From contig JBGPHT010000019.1 of assembly GCA_041484525.1 (NCBI GenBank), positions 1-64,000 of the forward strand: 64,000 nucleotides of DNA, in the 5' to 3' direction. The DNA is from JBGPHT01 sp041484525. Its GTDB lineage: Bacteria; Acidobacteriota; Terriglobia; Bryobacterales; Bryobacteraceae. The notes beneath the pieces were generated by a model that was not told where the DNA came from, did no database searches, and saw nothing but the letters and a program-made list of their open reading frames with translations. This document shows positions 25,866 to 34,619 of this stretch, piece by piece. The stretch's first letter is position 1, and each line of letters opens with the position of its first letter. The translations under genes were made by a program, and so were the position numbers.

Positions 25866-26939
25866 ATGAAAACTGCCATAATCGGCCTGCCCATGACGGG
25901 CAAGACCTCGCTGTTCACCATTCTCACCGGCGTCCACCAAGAGACGCGGGTCGGCTCCACGGCCGTGCGTATGGGCGTTTCCAAGGTGCCGGACACGCGT
26001 CTCGAAGCGCTGGGCCGCCTGTTCGAGCCGCCCAAGCTGACCCACGCCACGGTGGAGTATGTGGACATGCCGGCGATTTCGAAAGAGAGCCTGCGCGATC
26101 CGTCGTACGTCGCGAGCCTGCGCGTGGTGGACGCTTTTGCCCAAGTCCTGCGGCTGTTCGAAGACGATACCATCCCCCACGAGAAGGGCTCGCTCGACCC
26201 GCTGCGCGATCTGGAAGACGTCGAGACCGAGCTGATTCTCAGCGACCTGCTGGTGGTCGAAAAGCGGTTGGAGCGCCTCGATAAGGATCGTAAGAAGATC
26301 AAGAATCCCGAGCTCGACCGCGAATTCGAGCTGATCGCCAAGTGCAAGGCGCTGCTCGAAGAAGACCGGCCGCTGCGTCAACTGGAGCTGGATGCGGACG
26401 ACGAGAAGCGCATCCGCGGATTCCAATTCCTCTCGCAGAAGCCGATGCTGTACGTGCTCAACCTGGGCGAGAGCGACGCCGGGAAGCTGCACGAGCGCGA
26501 GCGCGAATATCGCGAGGGCCCGCTGGCGAACCGCCGTCACACCGCGGTGACGGCCGTCTGCGGCAAGATCGAAGCCGAGTTGGCCGAGTTGCCGCGCGCC
26601 GAGCAGCAGGATTACCTGGCCAGCTACGGCTTACAGGAGTCGGGCCTGGAGCGGCTGATCTCGGCCACGTATTCACTGCTCGGGCTGATGAGCTTTCTTA
26701 CGGCGGGCGAAGATGAGTGCCGCGCCTGGACCATCCCGATGAACAGCACGGCCGTGAAGGCAGCGGGCGCGATCCACTCGGATTTCGAAAAGAAGTTCAT
26801 CCGGGCGGAGGTGGTGAACTGGAAGAATCTGGTGGACCTGGGTGGATATGCGGGCGTCCGCGAGAAGGGCCTGCTGCGACTGGAAGGCAAGGAGTACATC
26901 GTGAAGGATGGCGATGTGCTGGTGATCCGCCACGGGTAA
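25866..26939 (+). CDS. Divergent YchF/OLA1-like GTPase
   Basis: A 357-residue protein with the YchF plan: an N-terminal P-loop domain (IIGLPMTGKTSLFTIL, residues 5-20), a coiled-coil insertion (about 115-185) and a C-terminal TGS-like/DUF933 domain (about 270-357, SFLTAGEDECRAWTI). Canonical YchF has GLPNVGKSTLFNAL and a DxxG switch; here the P-loop reads GLPMTGKTS and the switch II position DMPAISKE has lost the glycine. The DUF933 part is well kept. YchF proteins bind ribosomes and prefer ATP. The changes suggest altered nucleotide hydrolysis in this acidobacterial version. Its TAA lies inside the 31-bp palindrome. Confidence 0.85.
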   Translation: MKTAIIGLPMTGKTSLFTILTGVHQETRVGSTAVRMGVSKVPDTRLEALGRLFEPPKLTHATVEYVDMPAISKESLRDPSYVASLRVVDAFAQVLRLFEDDTIPHEKGSLDPLRDLEDVETELILSDLLVVEKRLERLDKDRKKIKNPELDREFELIAKCKALLEEDRPLRQLELDADDEKRIRGFQFLSQKPMLYVLNLGESDAGKLHEREREYREGPLANRRHTAVTAVCGKIEAELAELPRAEQQDYLASYGLQESGLERLISATYSLLGLMSFLTAGEDECRAWTIPMNSTAVKAAGAIHSDFEKKFIRAEVVNWKNLVDLGGYAGVREKGLLRLEGKEYIVKDGDVLVIRHG

Positions 26940-27002
26940 TTCGGGGACAGGCTACACAACCTCGAAACTAATTTCGAGGTTGTGTAGCCTGTCCCCGAAT
27001 TA
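26937..27002. repeat. Perfect palindrome with 31-bp arms between convergent genes
   Basis: Arms 26937-26967 and 26972-27002 are exact reverse complements around the 4-nt loop CTAA. The left arm carries the TAA stop of the YchF-like gene and the right arm the stop of lnt on the other strand. The inner core includes GGGGACAGGCTACACAAC. There is no U-tract. It could work as a bidirectional terminator or mRNA 3' stabiliser; the exact symmetry and placement suggest a REP/REPIN-type element. Confidence 0.9.
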
Positions 27003-28454
27003 GACGACGCGCTCGGCGATGAGGCACATCAGGGCCAGGGTCGCGCAGAACAGCGGGAACCAATCGCCCCAGCGCGTGTAGACGGTCTGCTCGGTCACAT
27101 AGTTGAAGCCCGAGGATGACGTCGCCTGCACGAACAGCGGCAGGGTCCCACGCAAGCGGCCGGCGGCATCGATGGTCGCCGTGATGCCGTCGTTGGTGGA
27201 CCGCAAAATCCAGCGGCGATTCTCCGCGGCCCGCATGCGCACAAGGTTGAGGTGCTGCAGCCGGGCGGCGCTCTTGCCGAACCAGCCGTCATTCGAGATG
27301 TTGAATAGCACCTGCGCTCCTCCCGCCGCGAACTTGCGCACGAAATTCGGAAACACCGATTCGTAGCAGATGAAAGCGCCGATCTTGCGATCGCCGGCTG
27401 TCGACACTACCACGCGCTTGCCAGCCGCGAAGTCCCCCACCTCGGTCGAGATCTTGTCCACAAACTCGAACGGCCATGGCACGAATTCGCCGAACGGCAC
27501 CAGGTTCACCTTGTCGTAGCGGCTGACGGGGATCCCATCGGGCGAGATAAACTGAGCCGAATTGAGCGGCTCTCCCGCGCGCGTATGCGCCACCACCCCG
27601 AGGAGCAGCCAGGCGTGCGTGCGGCGCGCCAGGTCGTCGGCATAGTTTTTGAACCGCGGATCCTCATCGTAGTAGAGCGGCGCGGGTACTTCCGGCCAGA
27701 CAATGATCGAAGGCGGCTGGGTGGGCTCGGCCAGCACGCCGCGGAATGTGAGCCCGACCAAGTCGCGCTGCATGCGCTCGACACCGTCGGGCGTCCACTG
27801 CTCGGTCTCCGAAATGTTGGGTTGCACCAGCAGCGCGGTCTCGCGACCAGGCTCGGCGGCGGGCAGTTTCGGTAGCGCCAGGGGTAGCAGGACCAGCATC
27901 AGCCACAGCAACTCGGGCCGCGGCCGTTTCAGCAGAGCGCCGGCCAGCGCCGTGCCCATGATGGCGAAGAGGAACGAGATTCCGTAGACCCCGGTGAAGG
28001 GCGCGAGGCGCATCGGCACGCCCATGTCGATCCCGGCGTTACCCAGCGTGAGCCACGCAAAACCGAGCGACCCGTGCGTCGCTTCCACCGCCACCCACAG
28101 CGCGGCGACGCCGGGAATGGCCCACCATCGGCGCATCAGTATCCCTGCCGCGAGCGCGAACACGGCCATGTGGACGGCTTTCGCCAGACAGAAAAGGAGA
28201 AACACGGCCCACCCTTCGATCTCGCCCAGGCCACCGTGAATCGCGAGTACAAACTGGATCCAGTAACAGATGCCGAACCAGTAGACGATGCCGCACACCC
28301 ATCCGAGCAGGAGCCGCCGCCAGGGTTTGGATTCGCGCGCCACGGCCACCAGCAGGGGAGCCAGCGCGAACGGCGCGAGCCAGACGAAAGAGAATCGCGG
28401 GAAGCTGAGGATGAGGAGCGCCGCCGAAAGAAGCGCCAGGAGCCCGTTCAGCAC
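27000..28454 (-). CDS. lnt: Apolipoprotein N-acyltransferase
   Basis: About 484 residues from GTG 28454, which overlaps the lipA stop by 7 nt; a longer frame to 28613 runs inside lipA and lacks a membrane start. Six or so N-terminal helices (LLALLSAALLILSFPRFSF onward) are followed by the periplasmic nitrilase domain. The catalytic triad is recognisable: Glu in IIVWPEVPAP, Lys in YDKVNLVPFGEF and Cys in GAFICYESVFPN. It adds the third acyl chain to the N-terminal cysteine of lipoproteins, as expected in a diderm. Final gene of the nfeD-slipin-SPOR-lipA-lnt run. Confidence 0.95.
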   Translation of the reverse strand: MLNGLLALLSAALLILSFPRFSFVWLAPFALAPLLVAVARESKPWRRLLLGWVCGIVYWFGICYWIQFVLAIHGGLGEIEGWAVFLLFCLAKAVHMAVFALAAGILMRRWWAIPGVAALWVAVEATHGSLGFAWLTLGNAGIDMGVPMRLAPFTGVYGISFLFAIMGTALAGALLKRPRPELLWLMLVLLPLALPKLPAAEPGRETALLVQPNISETEQWTPDGVERMQRDLVGLTFRGVLAEPTQPPSIIVWPEVPAPLYYDEDPRFKNYADDLARRTHAWLLLGVVAHTRAGEPLNSAQFISPDGIPVSRYDKVNLVPFGEFVPWPFEFVDKISTEVGDFAAGKRVVVSTAGDRKIGAFICYESVFPNFVRKFAAGGAQVLFNISNDGWFGKSAARLQHLNLVRMRAAENRRWILRSTNDGITATIDAAGRLRGTLPLFVQATSSSGFNYVTEQTVYTRWGDWFPLFCATLALMCLIAERVV

Positions 28455-29356
28455 AGTGCCCGTCGCGCTTCCTCGCTGACCTCGTCGGCCATGTAGGAGC
28501 TCCGCACCAGCGGGCCGGCGAAGACCGCTTTGAAGCCGAGCGACAGGCCGTATTCGCGATATGCATCGAACTGCGCCGGATCGATGTACGCAACCACCGG
28601 GAGATTGTGGCATGTCGGCTGGAGATATTGACCGATGGTGGCAACATCCGTGCCCGCGGCGCGCAGGTCGCGCAGGAGCGCGTGGACTTCGTCGGGAGTC
28701 TCGCCCAATCCGGCCATGAACCCCGACTTGGTGAGAACCTTGCAGGCACCGCTGGCGAACGCCAGCACGTCGAGCGACTGCCGGTAATCCGCCTGCGGAC
28801 GCACCTTCCGATAAAGCCGCGGCACCGTCTCCATGTTGTGGTTGAACACGTGCGGCCCGGTATCGAGCACGCGCGCCACCGCGTCCAGATCGCCGCAGAA
28901 GTCGGGTGTCAGCACCTCGACCCGCGCCTCTGGCAGCGCACGCCGCACCTGGCGAACGGTCTCGGCGAAATGTCCGGACCCGCCGTCCTCCAGGTCGTCG
29001 CGGTTGACGCTCGTGATTACCACGTAGCGCAGCTTCATCTCCGCGGCCATGCGCGCCACATTCGCCGGCTCGTTCGGATCGAGCCGCATGTCATGCTTCG
29101 CCGGGTTGGCCTTGGGGACCGAACAGAAGCCGCAGCCGCGCGTACACCAGTTGCCCAGGATCATGAACGTGGCGGCGCCTCGATGGAAGCACTCGTGGAT
29201 GTTCGGGCAGCGCGCCGATTCGCACACCGTATGCAGGTTCAGCGCCCGCAGCCCGCTCTTCAGCCGGTTGAGCGACTCGAAGTGCGTGCGGCCCTTGCGC
29301 GCCCACTCGGGAAGCCGCGGACGCGCCGTGCCGATCTGTACCAGGGAATCCGCCAC
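28448..29356 (-). CDS. lipA: Lipoyl synthase
   Basis: A 302-residue radical SAM enzyme. The auxiliary cluster cysteines are C45, C50 and C56 (CESARCPNIHEC) and the SAM cluster cysteines are C71, C75 and C78 (CTRGCGFC). The conserved end RSSYMADEV is present, including the serine that ligates the auxiliary cluster. It inserts two sulphur atoms into the octanoyl chain of E2 and H proteins. No lipB is in the window. One nucleotide separates it from the SPOR gene; overlap with lnt is 7 nt. Confidence 0.97.
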   Translation of the reverse strand: MADSLVQIGTARPRLPEWARKGRTHFESLNRLKSGLRALNLHTVCESARCPNIHECFHRGAATFMILGNWCTRGCGFCSVPKANPAKHDMRLDPNEPANVARMAAEMKLRYVVITSVNRDDLEDGGSGHFAETVRQVRRALPEARVEVLTPDFCGDLDAVARVLDTGPHVFNHNMETVPRLYRKVRPQADYRQSLDVLAFASGACKVLTKSGFMAGLGETPDEVHALLRDLRAAGTDVATIGQYLQPTCHNLPVVAYIDPAQFDAYREYGLSLGFKAVFAGPLVRSSYMADEVSEEARRALC

Positions 29357-29357
29357 G

Positions 29358-29972
29358 CTAATGCCGGACCGCGGAGAATCCCGCGTTCTCCAAATCCGTC
29401 TTGGCCTTGGCCAGCGCCTGTTTGTCGGCGAACGGCCCCACCAGCACGCGCGTCATGTTGTTCGGCCCTGGACTCAGCGACGCTTTGAAGCCCTTGTCCT
29501 TGAGCGTCTGCAGCATCGCCTTGGCGGAGTTCTGATTGGAGGTTGCCAGCACCTGCCAATACGAACCCGCGGGCGCTTCGGCAACCACCTCAGGCGCGGG
29601 CGCTGCGGGAGGCGTTACCGGCGGGGCAACCGGCTGGGCCGGAGTGTTGGGATCGCGCGCCGCCTGCGTGGTCGGCTGCGCCTGGCCATCCACCGGCGTC
29701 TGTGGCTGACCGGAATCGGCAGGCTGCGCGGATGTCGCGGCGGGCGCCGTGGCCGGAGGCGCGGAGAGAGCCTGCGGACGTGTATCGGGCGCCGCTGAAT
29801 TCGGCGCCGGCGCCGCCGCCTCCTGCACTTTCGCCGACCGCGGTGAGTTCTGCCCCACCACGTAGCCCATCGCGAACGCCACCGCAAACAGCAGCACGAC
29901 GATGAAGAACGCGCTCAACAATTGGCGGTTCCCCACCACCAGTTCAAATTCGCCGGTATCGTTGTTTCGCAT
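29358..29972 (-). CDS. SPOR-domain membrane protein
   Basis: A 204-residue bitopic protein: short cytoplasmic N-terminus (ELVVGNRQLL), one membrane segment at about 17-38 (FFIVVLLFAVAFAMGYVVGQ), a long Ala/Pro/Thr/Gln linker (about 45-130) and a C-terminal SPOR domain (SYWQVLATSNQNSAKAMLQ, then TRVLVGPFADKQALAKAKTDL). SPOR domains bind denuded peptidoglycan glycans at the septum, so it likely takes part in cell division or envelope maintenance like DedD/FtsN. Tight spacing with slipin (3 nt) and lipA (1 nt) shows an operon. Confidence 0.9.
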   Translation of the reverse strand: MRNNDTGEFELVVGNRQLLSAFFIVVLLFAVAFAMGYVVGQNSPRSAKVQEAAAPAPNSAAPDTRPQALSAPPATAPAATSAQPADSGQPQTPVDGQAQPTTQAARDPNTPAQPVAPPVTPPAAPAPEVVAEAPAGSYWQVLATSNQNSAKAMLQTLKDKGFKASLSPGPNNMTRVLVGPFADKQALAKAKTDLENAGFSAVRH

Positions 29973-29975
29973 GTT

Positions 29976-30764
29976 TTACGAGTTTGGCGCGTCCGTTTCG
30001 TTCCCTCTTCCAACCCGGTCGAGCGCGCGTCCCAATGATGTCAGTATATCGAGAGGCAGGGGGAACACGATGGTCGTATTCTTCTCGGCGCCGATTTCCA
30101 CCAGGGTCTGCAAATATCGCAACTGGAGCGCCGCCGGCTGTTTCTGAATCACTTCGGCCGCCATGGCGAGCTTCGTCGCCGCGGTGTATTCGCCCTCGGC
30201 GTGGATGATCTTGCCACGCCGCTCGCGCTCCGCCTCGGCCTGTCGCGCCAGGGCGCGGATCATCTGCTCCGCCAGGTCCACCTGTTTCACTTCCACCATC
30301 GTCACCTTCACACCCCAGGTTGCGGTGTGCTGATCCAGGATGGATTGCAGCCGCACGTTCAGCTTCTCCCGCTGGCTGAGCAGCTCGTCCAGCTCCACTT
30401 CCCCCAGCACGCTGCGCAGCGTGGTCTGCGCCAGTTGTGACGTGGCATGGAGGAAGTTGGTCACCTCCAGCACGGCCAGCCGCGGATCGACTACGCGGAA
30501 GTAGATCACCGCGTTCACCTTCACCGTCACGTTGTCGCGCGTGACCACGTCCTGCGGCGGCACCTCGAGCACGTCGATGCGCAGAGAGACGCGCACGATG
30601 CGGTCGAGGGGCGCAAACACCAGGATCACTCCCGGCCCCTTCGCCTGCGGCAGCAGACGGCCCAGGCGGAAAATCACGCCCCGCTCGTACTCCCGCAGGA
30701 TCTTGATCGAACTAATCAGGTACAGCACGACGACGATCGCGACTATCAGGGTGATCTGGTCCAT
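29976..30764 (-). CDS. Slipin (SPFH/band 7 stomatin-like protein)
   Basis: A 262-residue prohibitin/stomatin homologue. N-terminal hydrophobic hairpin (LIVAIVVVLYLISSI, residues 7-21) followed directly by the slipin signature REYERGVIFRLGRL and the SPFH core up to about 180, then a coiled coil (AEQMIRALARQAEAERERRGK). It forms oligomeric membrane scaffolds and is known to be cleaved by the NfeD-type protease partner. The nfeD gene ends 1 nt before it, the standard nfeD-slipin operon. Named yqfA/PH1511-like in other organisms. Confidence 0.95.
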   Translation of the reverse strand: MDQITLIVAIVVVLYLISSIKILREYERGVIFRLGRLLPQAKGPGVILVFAPLDRIVRVSLRIDVLEVPPQDVVTRDNVTVKVNAVIYFRVVDPRLAVLEVTNFLHATSQLAQTTLRSVLGEVELDELLSQREKLNVRLQSILDQHTATWGVKVTMVEVKQVDLAEQMIRALARQAEAERERRGKIIHAEGEYTAATKLAMAAEVIQKQPAALQLRYLQTLVEIGAEKNTTIVFPLPLDILTSLGRALDRVGRGNETDAPNS

Positions 30765-30765
30765 C

Positions 30766-32067
30766 TCAGCCTCCAGTTTGTTCAGGAATGGGTTCCACCG
30801 TTAGTTTGAGCCGTTCGATAGCGGTCACGCGCACGCGTGCGCCGGCCGCTATGTTGCGGGACGACACTGCGTCCCAATACTCCCCGTGGACGAACACTTT
30901 GCCTTCGGGCGCAAGCTCCGTCACGGCGGCGCCGGTTTCGCCGATCATGCCATCGCTGCCGGTCACCTTGTTGCGGCGCGCGCGTACGGCCAGCGAGAGC
31001 AGGAAAATCGTGATGAGCGAAAACGGCAGCGCCACCGCGATGGCCGTTGCCCAGCGAACCCGCATTTCGGGAAGCGGGCTGTCGATAAGCATCACCGCGC
31101 CCAGCACCATCGCCACTGCGCCGCCCACACCCAGGATTCCGTGCGAGGCAAACTTCACCTCCAGCACAAAGAGCGCGAACGCCAGCAGCATGAGTGCAGC
31201 ACCCAGCCAGTTGATGGGGAGAACGGAGATCGCCGCCAGAGCCAACAGCACCAGAATGGCGCCGATCACACCGGGAGCGATCAGCCCCGGGGTGCTGAAT
31301 TCGATATAGATGCAGAGCGCGCCTACCACCAGCAGCACCAGCGCGATGTTCGGATCGGCGATGGCCGCCATGATCCGCTGGCGCAGCGTCTCGTTATATG
31401 TCTCGACCTCGGCGCCGGCGGTGTGCAGCGTGACGGTGCTGCCGTCGAAGCGCGTCACCGTGCGGCCGTCGAGCGCGCGCAACAACTCCGCCTCATTGGC
31501 GGCGACCAGATCGATCAGGTTCTGATCCAGAGCTTCCTTGTCGGTGAAGGACTTGCTTTGGCGCACCGCCGTCTCGGCTAATATACTGTTGTGCCCGCGC
31601 TTGCCGGTGATACTGCGCATGTAGGCGGCGGCATCGTTCTCCACCTTCTCCTTCATGACGGCGTCCATCTCTCCGCCCAAAGCCACCGGATGCGCCGCGC
31701 CCGTATTAGTGCCGGGCGCCATGGCCGCAATGTCGCCGGCTTCGAGAATGAAAAATCCCGCGGAGGCCGCCCGTCCGCCGCTCGGCGCCACGTAGGTCAC
31801 CACCGGCACGGGAGAAGATACGATTTTAGCGATGGTCTCGCGCATCGCGTCCATCAGCCCGCCCGGCGTGTTCAGGCGAACCAGCACGAGGTCCGCGTGT
31901 TCCTGTTGGGCGCGCGCGATGGCGCTGGTGACAATTTCCGTAGTGACCGGATGCACCACGCCATCCACGTCCACGGCAATTATTTTCGCTGCATGGGAAA
32001 CGCTGGGGGCGCAGAGCGCCAGCGCAGTCGCGACGGTGAGGATCAGCCGCAAGTCACACCTCAACAA
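30766..32067 (-). CDS. NfeD-family membrane serine protease (ClpP-like)
   Basis: A 433-residue long-form NfeD. Residues 1-27 are a signal peptide, 28-225 a ClpP-class protease domain with the nucleophile Ser102 in GGRAASAGFF and the general-base Lys near 139-141, 230-360 four to five membrane helices, and 370-433 a soluble OB-fold NfeD domain (GEYWDAVS). The Pyrococcus PH1510 homologue cleaves the C-terminal tail of its stomatin partner; the partner gene follows here by 1 nt. Inner membrane, active site outside the cytoplasm. It is the first gene of the five-gene reverse operon. Confidence 0.94.
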   Translation of the reverse strand: MLRCDLRLILTVATALALCAPSVSHAAKIIAVDVDGVVHPVTTEIVTSAIARAQQEHADLVLVRLNTPGGLMDAMRETIAKIVSSPVPVVTYVAPSGGRAASAGFFILEAGDIAAMAPGTNTGAAHPVALGGEMDAVMKEKVENDAAAYMRSITGKRGHNSILAETAVRQSKSFTDKEALDQNLIDLVAANEAELLRALDGRTVTRFDGSTVTLHTAGAEVETYNETLRQRIMAAIADPNIALVLLVVGALCIYIEFSTPGLIAPGVIGAILVLLALAAISVLPINWLGAALMLLAFALFVLEVKFASHGILGVGGAVAMVLGAVMLIDSPLPEMRVRWATAIAVALPFSLITIFLLSLAVRARRNKVTGSDGMIGETGAAVTELAPEGKVFVHGEYWDAVSSRNIAAGARVRVTAIERLKLTVEPIPEQTGG

Positions 32068-32220
32068 CGGCTCCCTACACCCTCAATATACACTACTCGG
32101 ACAACACGGTCCGAAAGATCACTTTTGTGATTAAACTGATAGAAAGTTTTGATCGGATGTACGCGCGCCATGGAGTAAACTAAGGGAGAATCTTTTTCAG
32201 TCAGGGAGAATTAGTTTCAC
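32068..32220. other. Divergent promoter region, nfeD operon / DUF2934 gene
   Basis: The 153-bp spacer contains a small dyad ATCAC-TTTT-GTGAT at 32118-32131, which could be an operator. The DUF2934 ATG at 32221 is preceded by CAGGGAGAA. No confident -35/-10 pair is seen by eye. Confidence 0.3.
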
Positions 32221-32505
32221 ATGGCACGAAAGCGTAGTTCTGAAAACGATCTCGTGGTGTCGTCGAGCGCCGCCGCGGCGCCTGCGCGGCACAAACCTGC
32301 CGCCAAACCGCGCCTCCCGCGCGTCGCATCGCAGGTCGAAACACCGGCTGCCGTCAATTCGGCGTATGTGCCGTCGCACGCTGAAATTGCAGATCTGGCG
32401 TACTCCTACTGGGAAGCCCGCGGTTACCAGGGCGGTTCCCCTGCAGAAGACTGGCTCCGCGCTGAGCAAGAACTGCGCGAGCACATCGCCGTTGCTGCCG
32501 GCTGA
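32221..32505 (+). CDS. DUF2934 domain protein
   Basis: A 94-residue protein. Residues 1-50 are a basic, low-complexity leader; residues 58-94 carry the DUF2934 motif EIADLAYSYWEARGYQGG followed by DWLRAEQELRE. DUF2934 is a short helical domain of unknown function that is frequent in Acidobacteriota and is also found fused to other domains, as in the Hsp20-type protein at 63739. The gene ends 4 nt from the convergent lexA stop. Confidence 0.85.
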   Translation: MARKRSSENDLVVSSSAAAAPARHKPAAKPRLPRVASQVETPAAVNSAYVPSHAEIADLAYSYWEARGYQGGSPAEDWLRAEQELREHIAVAAG

Positions 32506-32509
32506 TCTT

Positions 32510-33133
32510 CTACTTGTATTTCCGCAACACCGCCAGCAGGCGTCCCTGTATCTGCACGTCGCGTGCGGGAACCATGATCGGTTTGAGCGTCGAGTTGGCC
32601 GGCTGTAAACGGATCATATCTCCAGGCTCGCGATAGAACCGTTTCAGCGTGGTCTCGTTGCCCGCTACGAGCGCCACCACGATATCGCCGTCCCGCGCCT
32701 GCGCCACTCGCTCGAGCAGGATGAGATCGCCGTCGCAGATGTGATCGTCGATCATCGAATTGCCGCGCACCTCGAGTGCGAAGTTGTTCCCGGTGCCGGC
32801 GAAATCGGCGAAGTTCAGGGTCTCGCGCTGTTCGATCGATTCCACCGGGGAACCCGCCGCGATGCGCCCCAACAACGGTACTTCTGCCACCACCGGCTTC
32901 GTTCGCCGCTGCTCCAGCAGATACTTCGGCGACAGTTCCAGGGACCGGCTCTGGTTGAAGCCGCGCTTCAGATAACTCTTCGTCTCGAGCACCGAGATGT
33001 GCTTGTGCACCGTGGCCAGGGAGGCTAGTTCGAGACCGCGCGCGATCTCTTCATAGCTCGGGCAGTAGCCATTCTCGTCCACGAAATTGGCGATGAAATC
33101 GAGCACCTGCTTTTGCCGCTTCGTCAGTGCCAT
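32510..33133 (-). CDS. lexA: LexA repressor / autoprotease
   Basis: A 207-residue LexA from ATG 33133; the frame extends to 33451 but the conserved MALTKRQKQVLDFI start and the family length settle the choice. The winged HTH fills 1-65 (SLATVHKHISVLE recognition region). The autocleavage bond is A93-G94 in RIAAGSPVE, the nucleophile is S126 (RGNSMIDD) and the general base K164 (TTLKRFYR). RecA-ssDNA triggers cleavage and induces the SOS response. A clear SOS palindrome upstream could not be picked out by eye. Confidence 0.96.
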   Translation of the reverse strand: MALTKRQKQVLDFIANFVDENGYCPSYEEIARGLELASLATVHKHISVLETKSYLKRGFNQSRSLELSPKYLLEQRRTKPVVAEVPLLGRIAAGSPVESIEQRETLNFADFAGTGNNFALEVRGNSMIDDHICDGDLILLERVAQARDGDIVVALVAGNETTLKRFYREPGDMIRLQPANSTLKPIMVPARDVQIQGRLLAVLRKYK

Positions 33134-33278
33134 GGAAGTCCTCGATTCCATTTTGGGCGAATAAAAAGAGAAAATCAATAGAGAAGTTAGAATACTCAAG
33201 ATCGCGCGTACCCCACCCGCCCCTTGTGCAGCGGGCGACGTTCTGTTAGAAAGCTTGTTGTAAGAAGGAGGGTTGTAA

Positions 33279-34196
33279 ATGCCCGACGGGAAACTGCTCT
33301 TGAAAGTACTGGACGTACACGGAACGCCGGTGGGCGAACCCGTGGATGTCTTCTTGAAAAACCAAACTCTCAGTGATGCACCCGCACTACGGAGTCTCGA
33401 CGTCAGCACCCCGAAGATCCTGACTGACCTGAACATCTTCCCGAACGGCAACTACAGCATGGAAGTGGACGGGCTCTCCTACCATACCGTGAGCCAGTTC
33501 ATCAGCATCCCGCCCAGCGGCGAGAGGTCCGTCACCATCACTCTGCCCATAAACCCTAAGAAGGTTCTGCGTATCGACCCTCCACCATTTGCCAAACTGC
33601 CGGACGATGCACGCGCGCTGCTGGAGCAGAGCTCGAACGTCCTCAACTTCGAAGGCCGAAAGGGCGCCGCGCTGTACGATGGGCTCGACGATCTACGCAA
33701 AGCGGGCTTTCTGAACCTGGTGGCAAAGGCCAACCGCACACGATTCCCGACGCAACAAGCCAACCCGCGCAGCGTGCTGTCCTTTATGCAGGAGCTGCTG
33801 GAGCTACGCGGCGACCGCTTCTTTGCGCTCGTCCCCACGGACCTGCGCTCCGAGACCATTAACAGCGTGCCCAACGACCTCTTCCACGAGGTCAGCGAAG
33901 CCTTGCACACGCCACCGCCCGGCTTTACGCGCGCCCGAAGCTTCAAGACACTGGACCATTTCGGCAACCTGCAACTATCCTTCTTCACCAGCAATGACGG
34001 AAGGGTGGCCGTCGACATGGACATCGACGACGCACAAGGATTCGACCACCTCTTCCAGGTCGTCGGCAACCTTTTCGGCGGACCGACACACCCGTACAAC
34101 ATCCACGAAATTCTCATCGCATCACAAGAGCTCGACCCCGGATACCAACTCATCCTCCACGAGACCGTGAAGCGTTCTTTGACCGCGACACCATAA
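33279..34196 (+). CDS. Hypothetical protein, unknown family
   Basis: A 305-residue soluble protein that I do not recognise. The N-terminal 90 residues (LLLKVLDVHGTPVGEPVDVF, then GNYSMEVDGLSYHTVSQFI) look like a beta-sandwich, resembling the 'carbohydrate-binding-like' folds in acidobacterial proteins. The C-terminal half has a mixed alpha/beta pattern with a FHEVSEALHTPPPGF region and IHEILIASQELDPGYQLIL. No signal peptide or membrane segment. It has a strong GAAGGAGG before ATG 33279 and stands alone, divergent from lexA (145 bp). No transposase-like or enzymatic motif is visible. Confidence 0.75.
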   Translation: MPDGKLLLKVLDVHGTPVGEPVDVFLKNQTLSDAPALRSLDVSTPKILTDLNIFPNGNYSMEVDGLSYHTVSQFISIPPSGERSVTITLPINPKKVLRIDPPPFAKLPDDARALLEQSSNVLNFEGRKGAALYDGLDDLRKAGFLNLVAKANRTRFPTQQANPRSVLSFMQELLELRGDRFFALVPTDLRSETINSVPNDLFHEVSEALHTPPPGFTRARSFKTLDHFGNLQLSFFTSNDGRVAVDMDIDDAQGFDHLFQVVGNLFGGPTHPYNIHEILIASQELDPGYQLILHETVKRSLTATP

Positions 34197-34346
34197 CGCA
34201 GCACTACCACCGCGCCCGCAGGACCTGCTTCCAGAGTGAAGCAAACAGTGTGGCCTGCGACGGTGGATTTATTTCCCGCGTGTTGTCGACAGATGCTCGA
34301 CTTGCACTTTCCGAGCCCTTACTCGCGTATCCTGTAATCAGACGCA

Positions 34347-34619
34347 ATGCCTTTGGTGTTCGAATGGGACCCACGCAAAGCTCGATCCAACCTGCGGAAG
34401 CATCGAGTGACCTTTGCCGAGGCGGTTTCCGTATTCAGCAATCGACTGGCGCGTGTTTTTCCGGACGAGGACCACTCAACCGCAGAGATCCGCGAGATCA
34501 TCGTTGGACATTCCTTGGCCAAGCGGCTTTTGCTGGTTTGCTTCACGGAGCCGGACACGGACCGGGTTCGCATCATCAGCGCGCGTTGGGCCAACGAAGG
34601 CGGAACAGCACGACTATGA
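34347..34619 (+). CDS. brnT: BrnT family ribonuclease toxin
   Basis: A 90-residue toxin. The signature FEWDPRKARSNLRKHRVTFAEA matches BrnT (consensus FEWDxxKAxxNxxKHGVxFEEA) and the later RVRIISARWAN supplies the conserved RIISAR. BrnT has a RelE-like RNase fold and stops translation by cutting mRNA; it is neutralised by a partner encoded downstream. Here the antitoxin ATG overlaps the toxin TGA by four bases. Toxin-first order is normal for brnTA. Confidence 0.9.
   Translation: MPLVFEWDPRKARSNLRKHRVTFAEAVSVFSNRLARVFPDEDHSTAEIREIIVGHSLAKRLLLVCFTEPDTDRVRIISARWANEGGTARL

Noticed and set aside
24885..26540. Long reverse frame of 551 residues
   Set aside because: It is the antisense shadow of the MoxR and YchF-like genes; its composition is His/Arg/Leu-rich without any motif.
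26937..27002. Simple rho-independent terminator
   Set aside because: There is no U-tract and the arms are far longer and more exact than terminators need; listed as a palindromic repeat instead.
33134..33451. N-terminal extension of LexA
   Set aside because: The extra 106 residues have no LexA homology and LexA proteins start at the MALTKRQ position.
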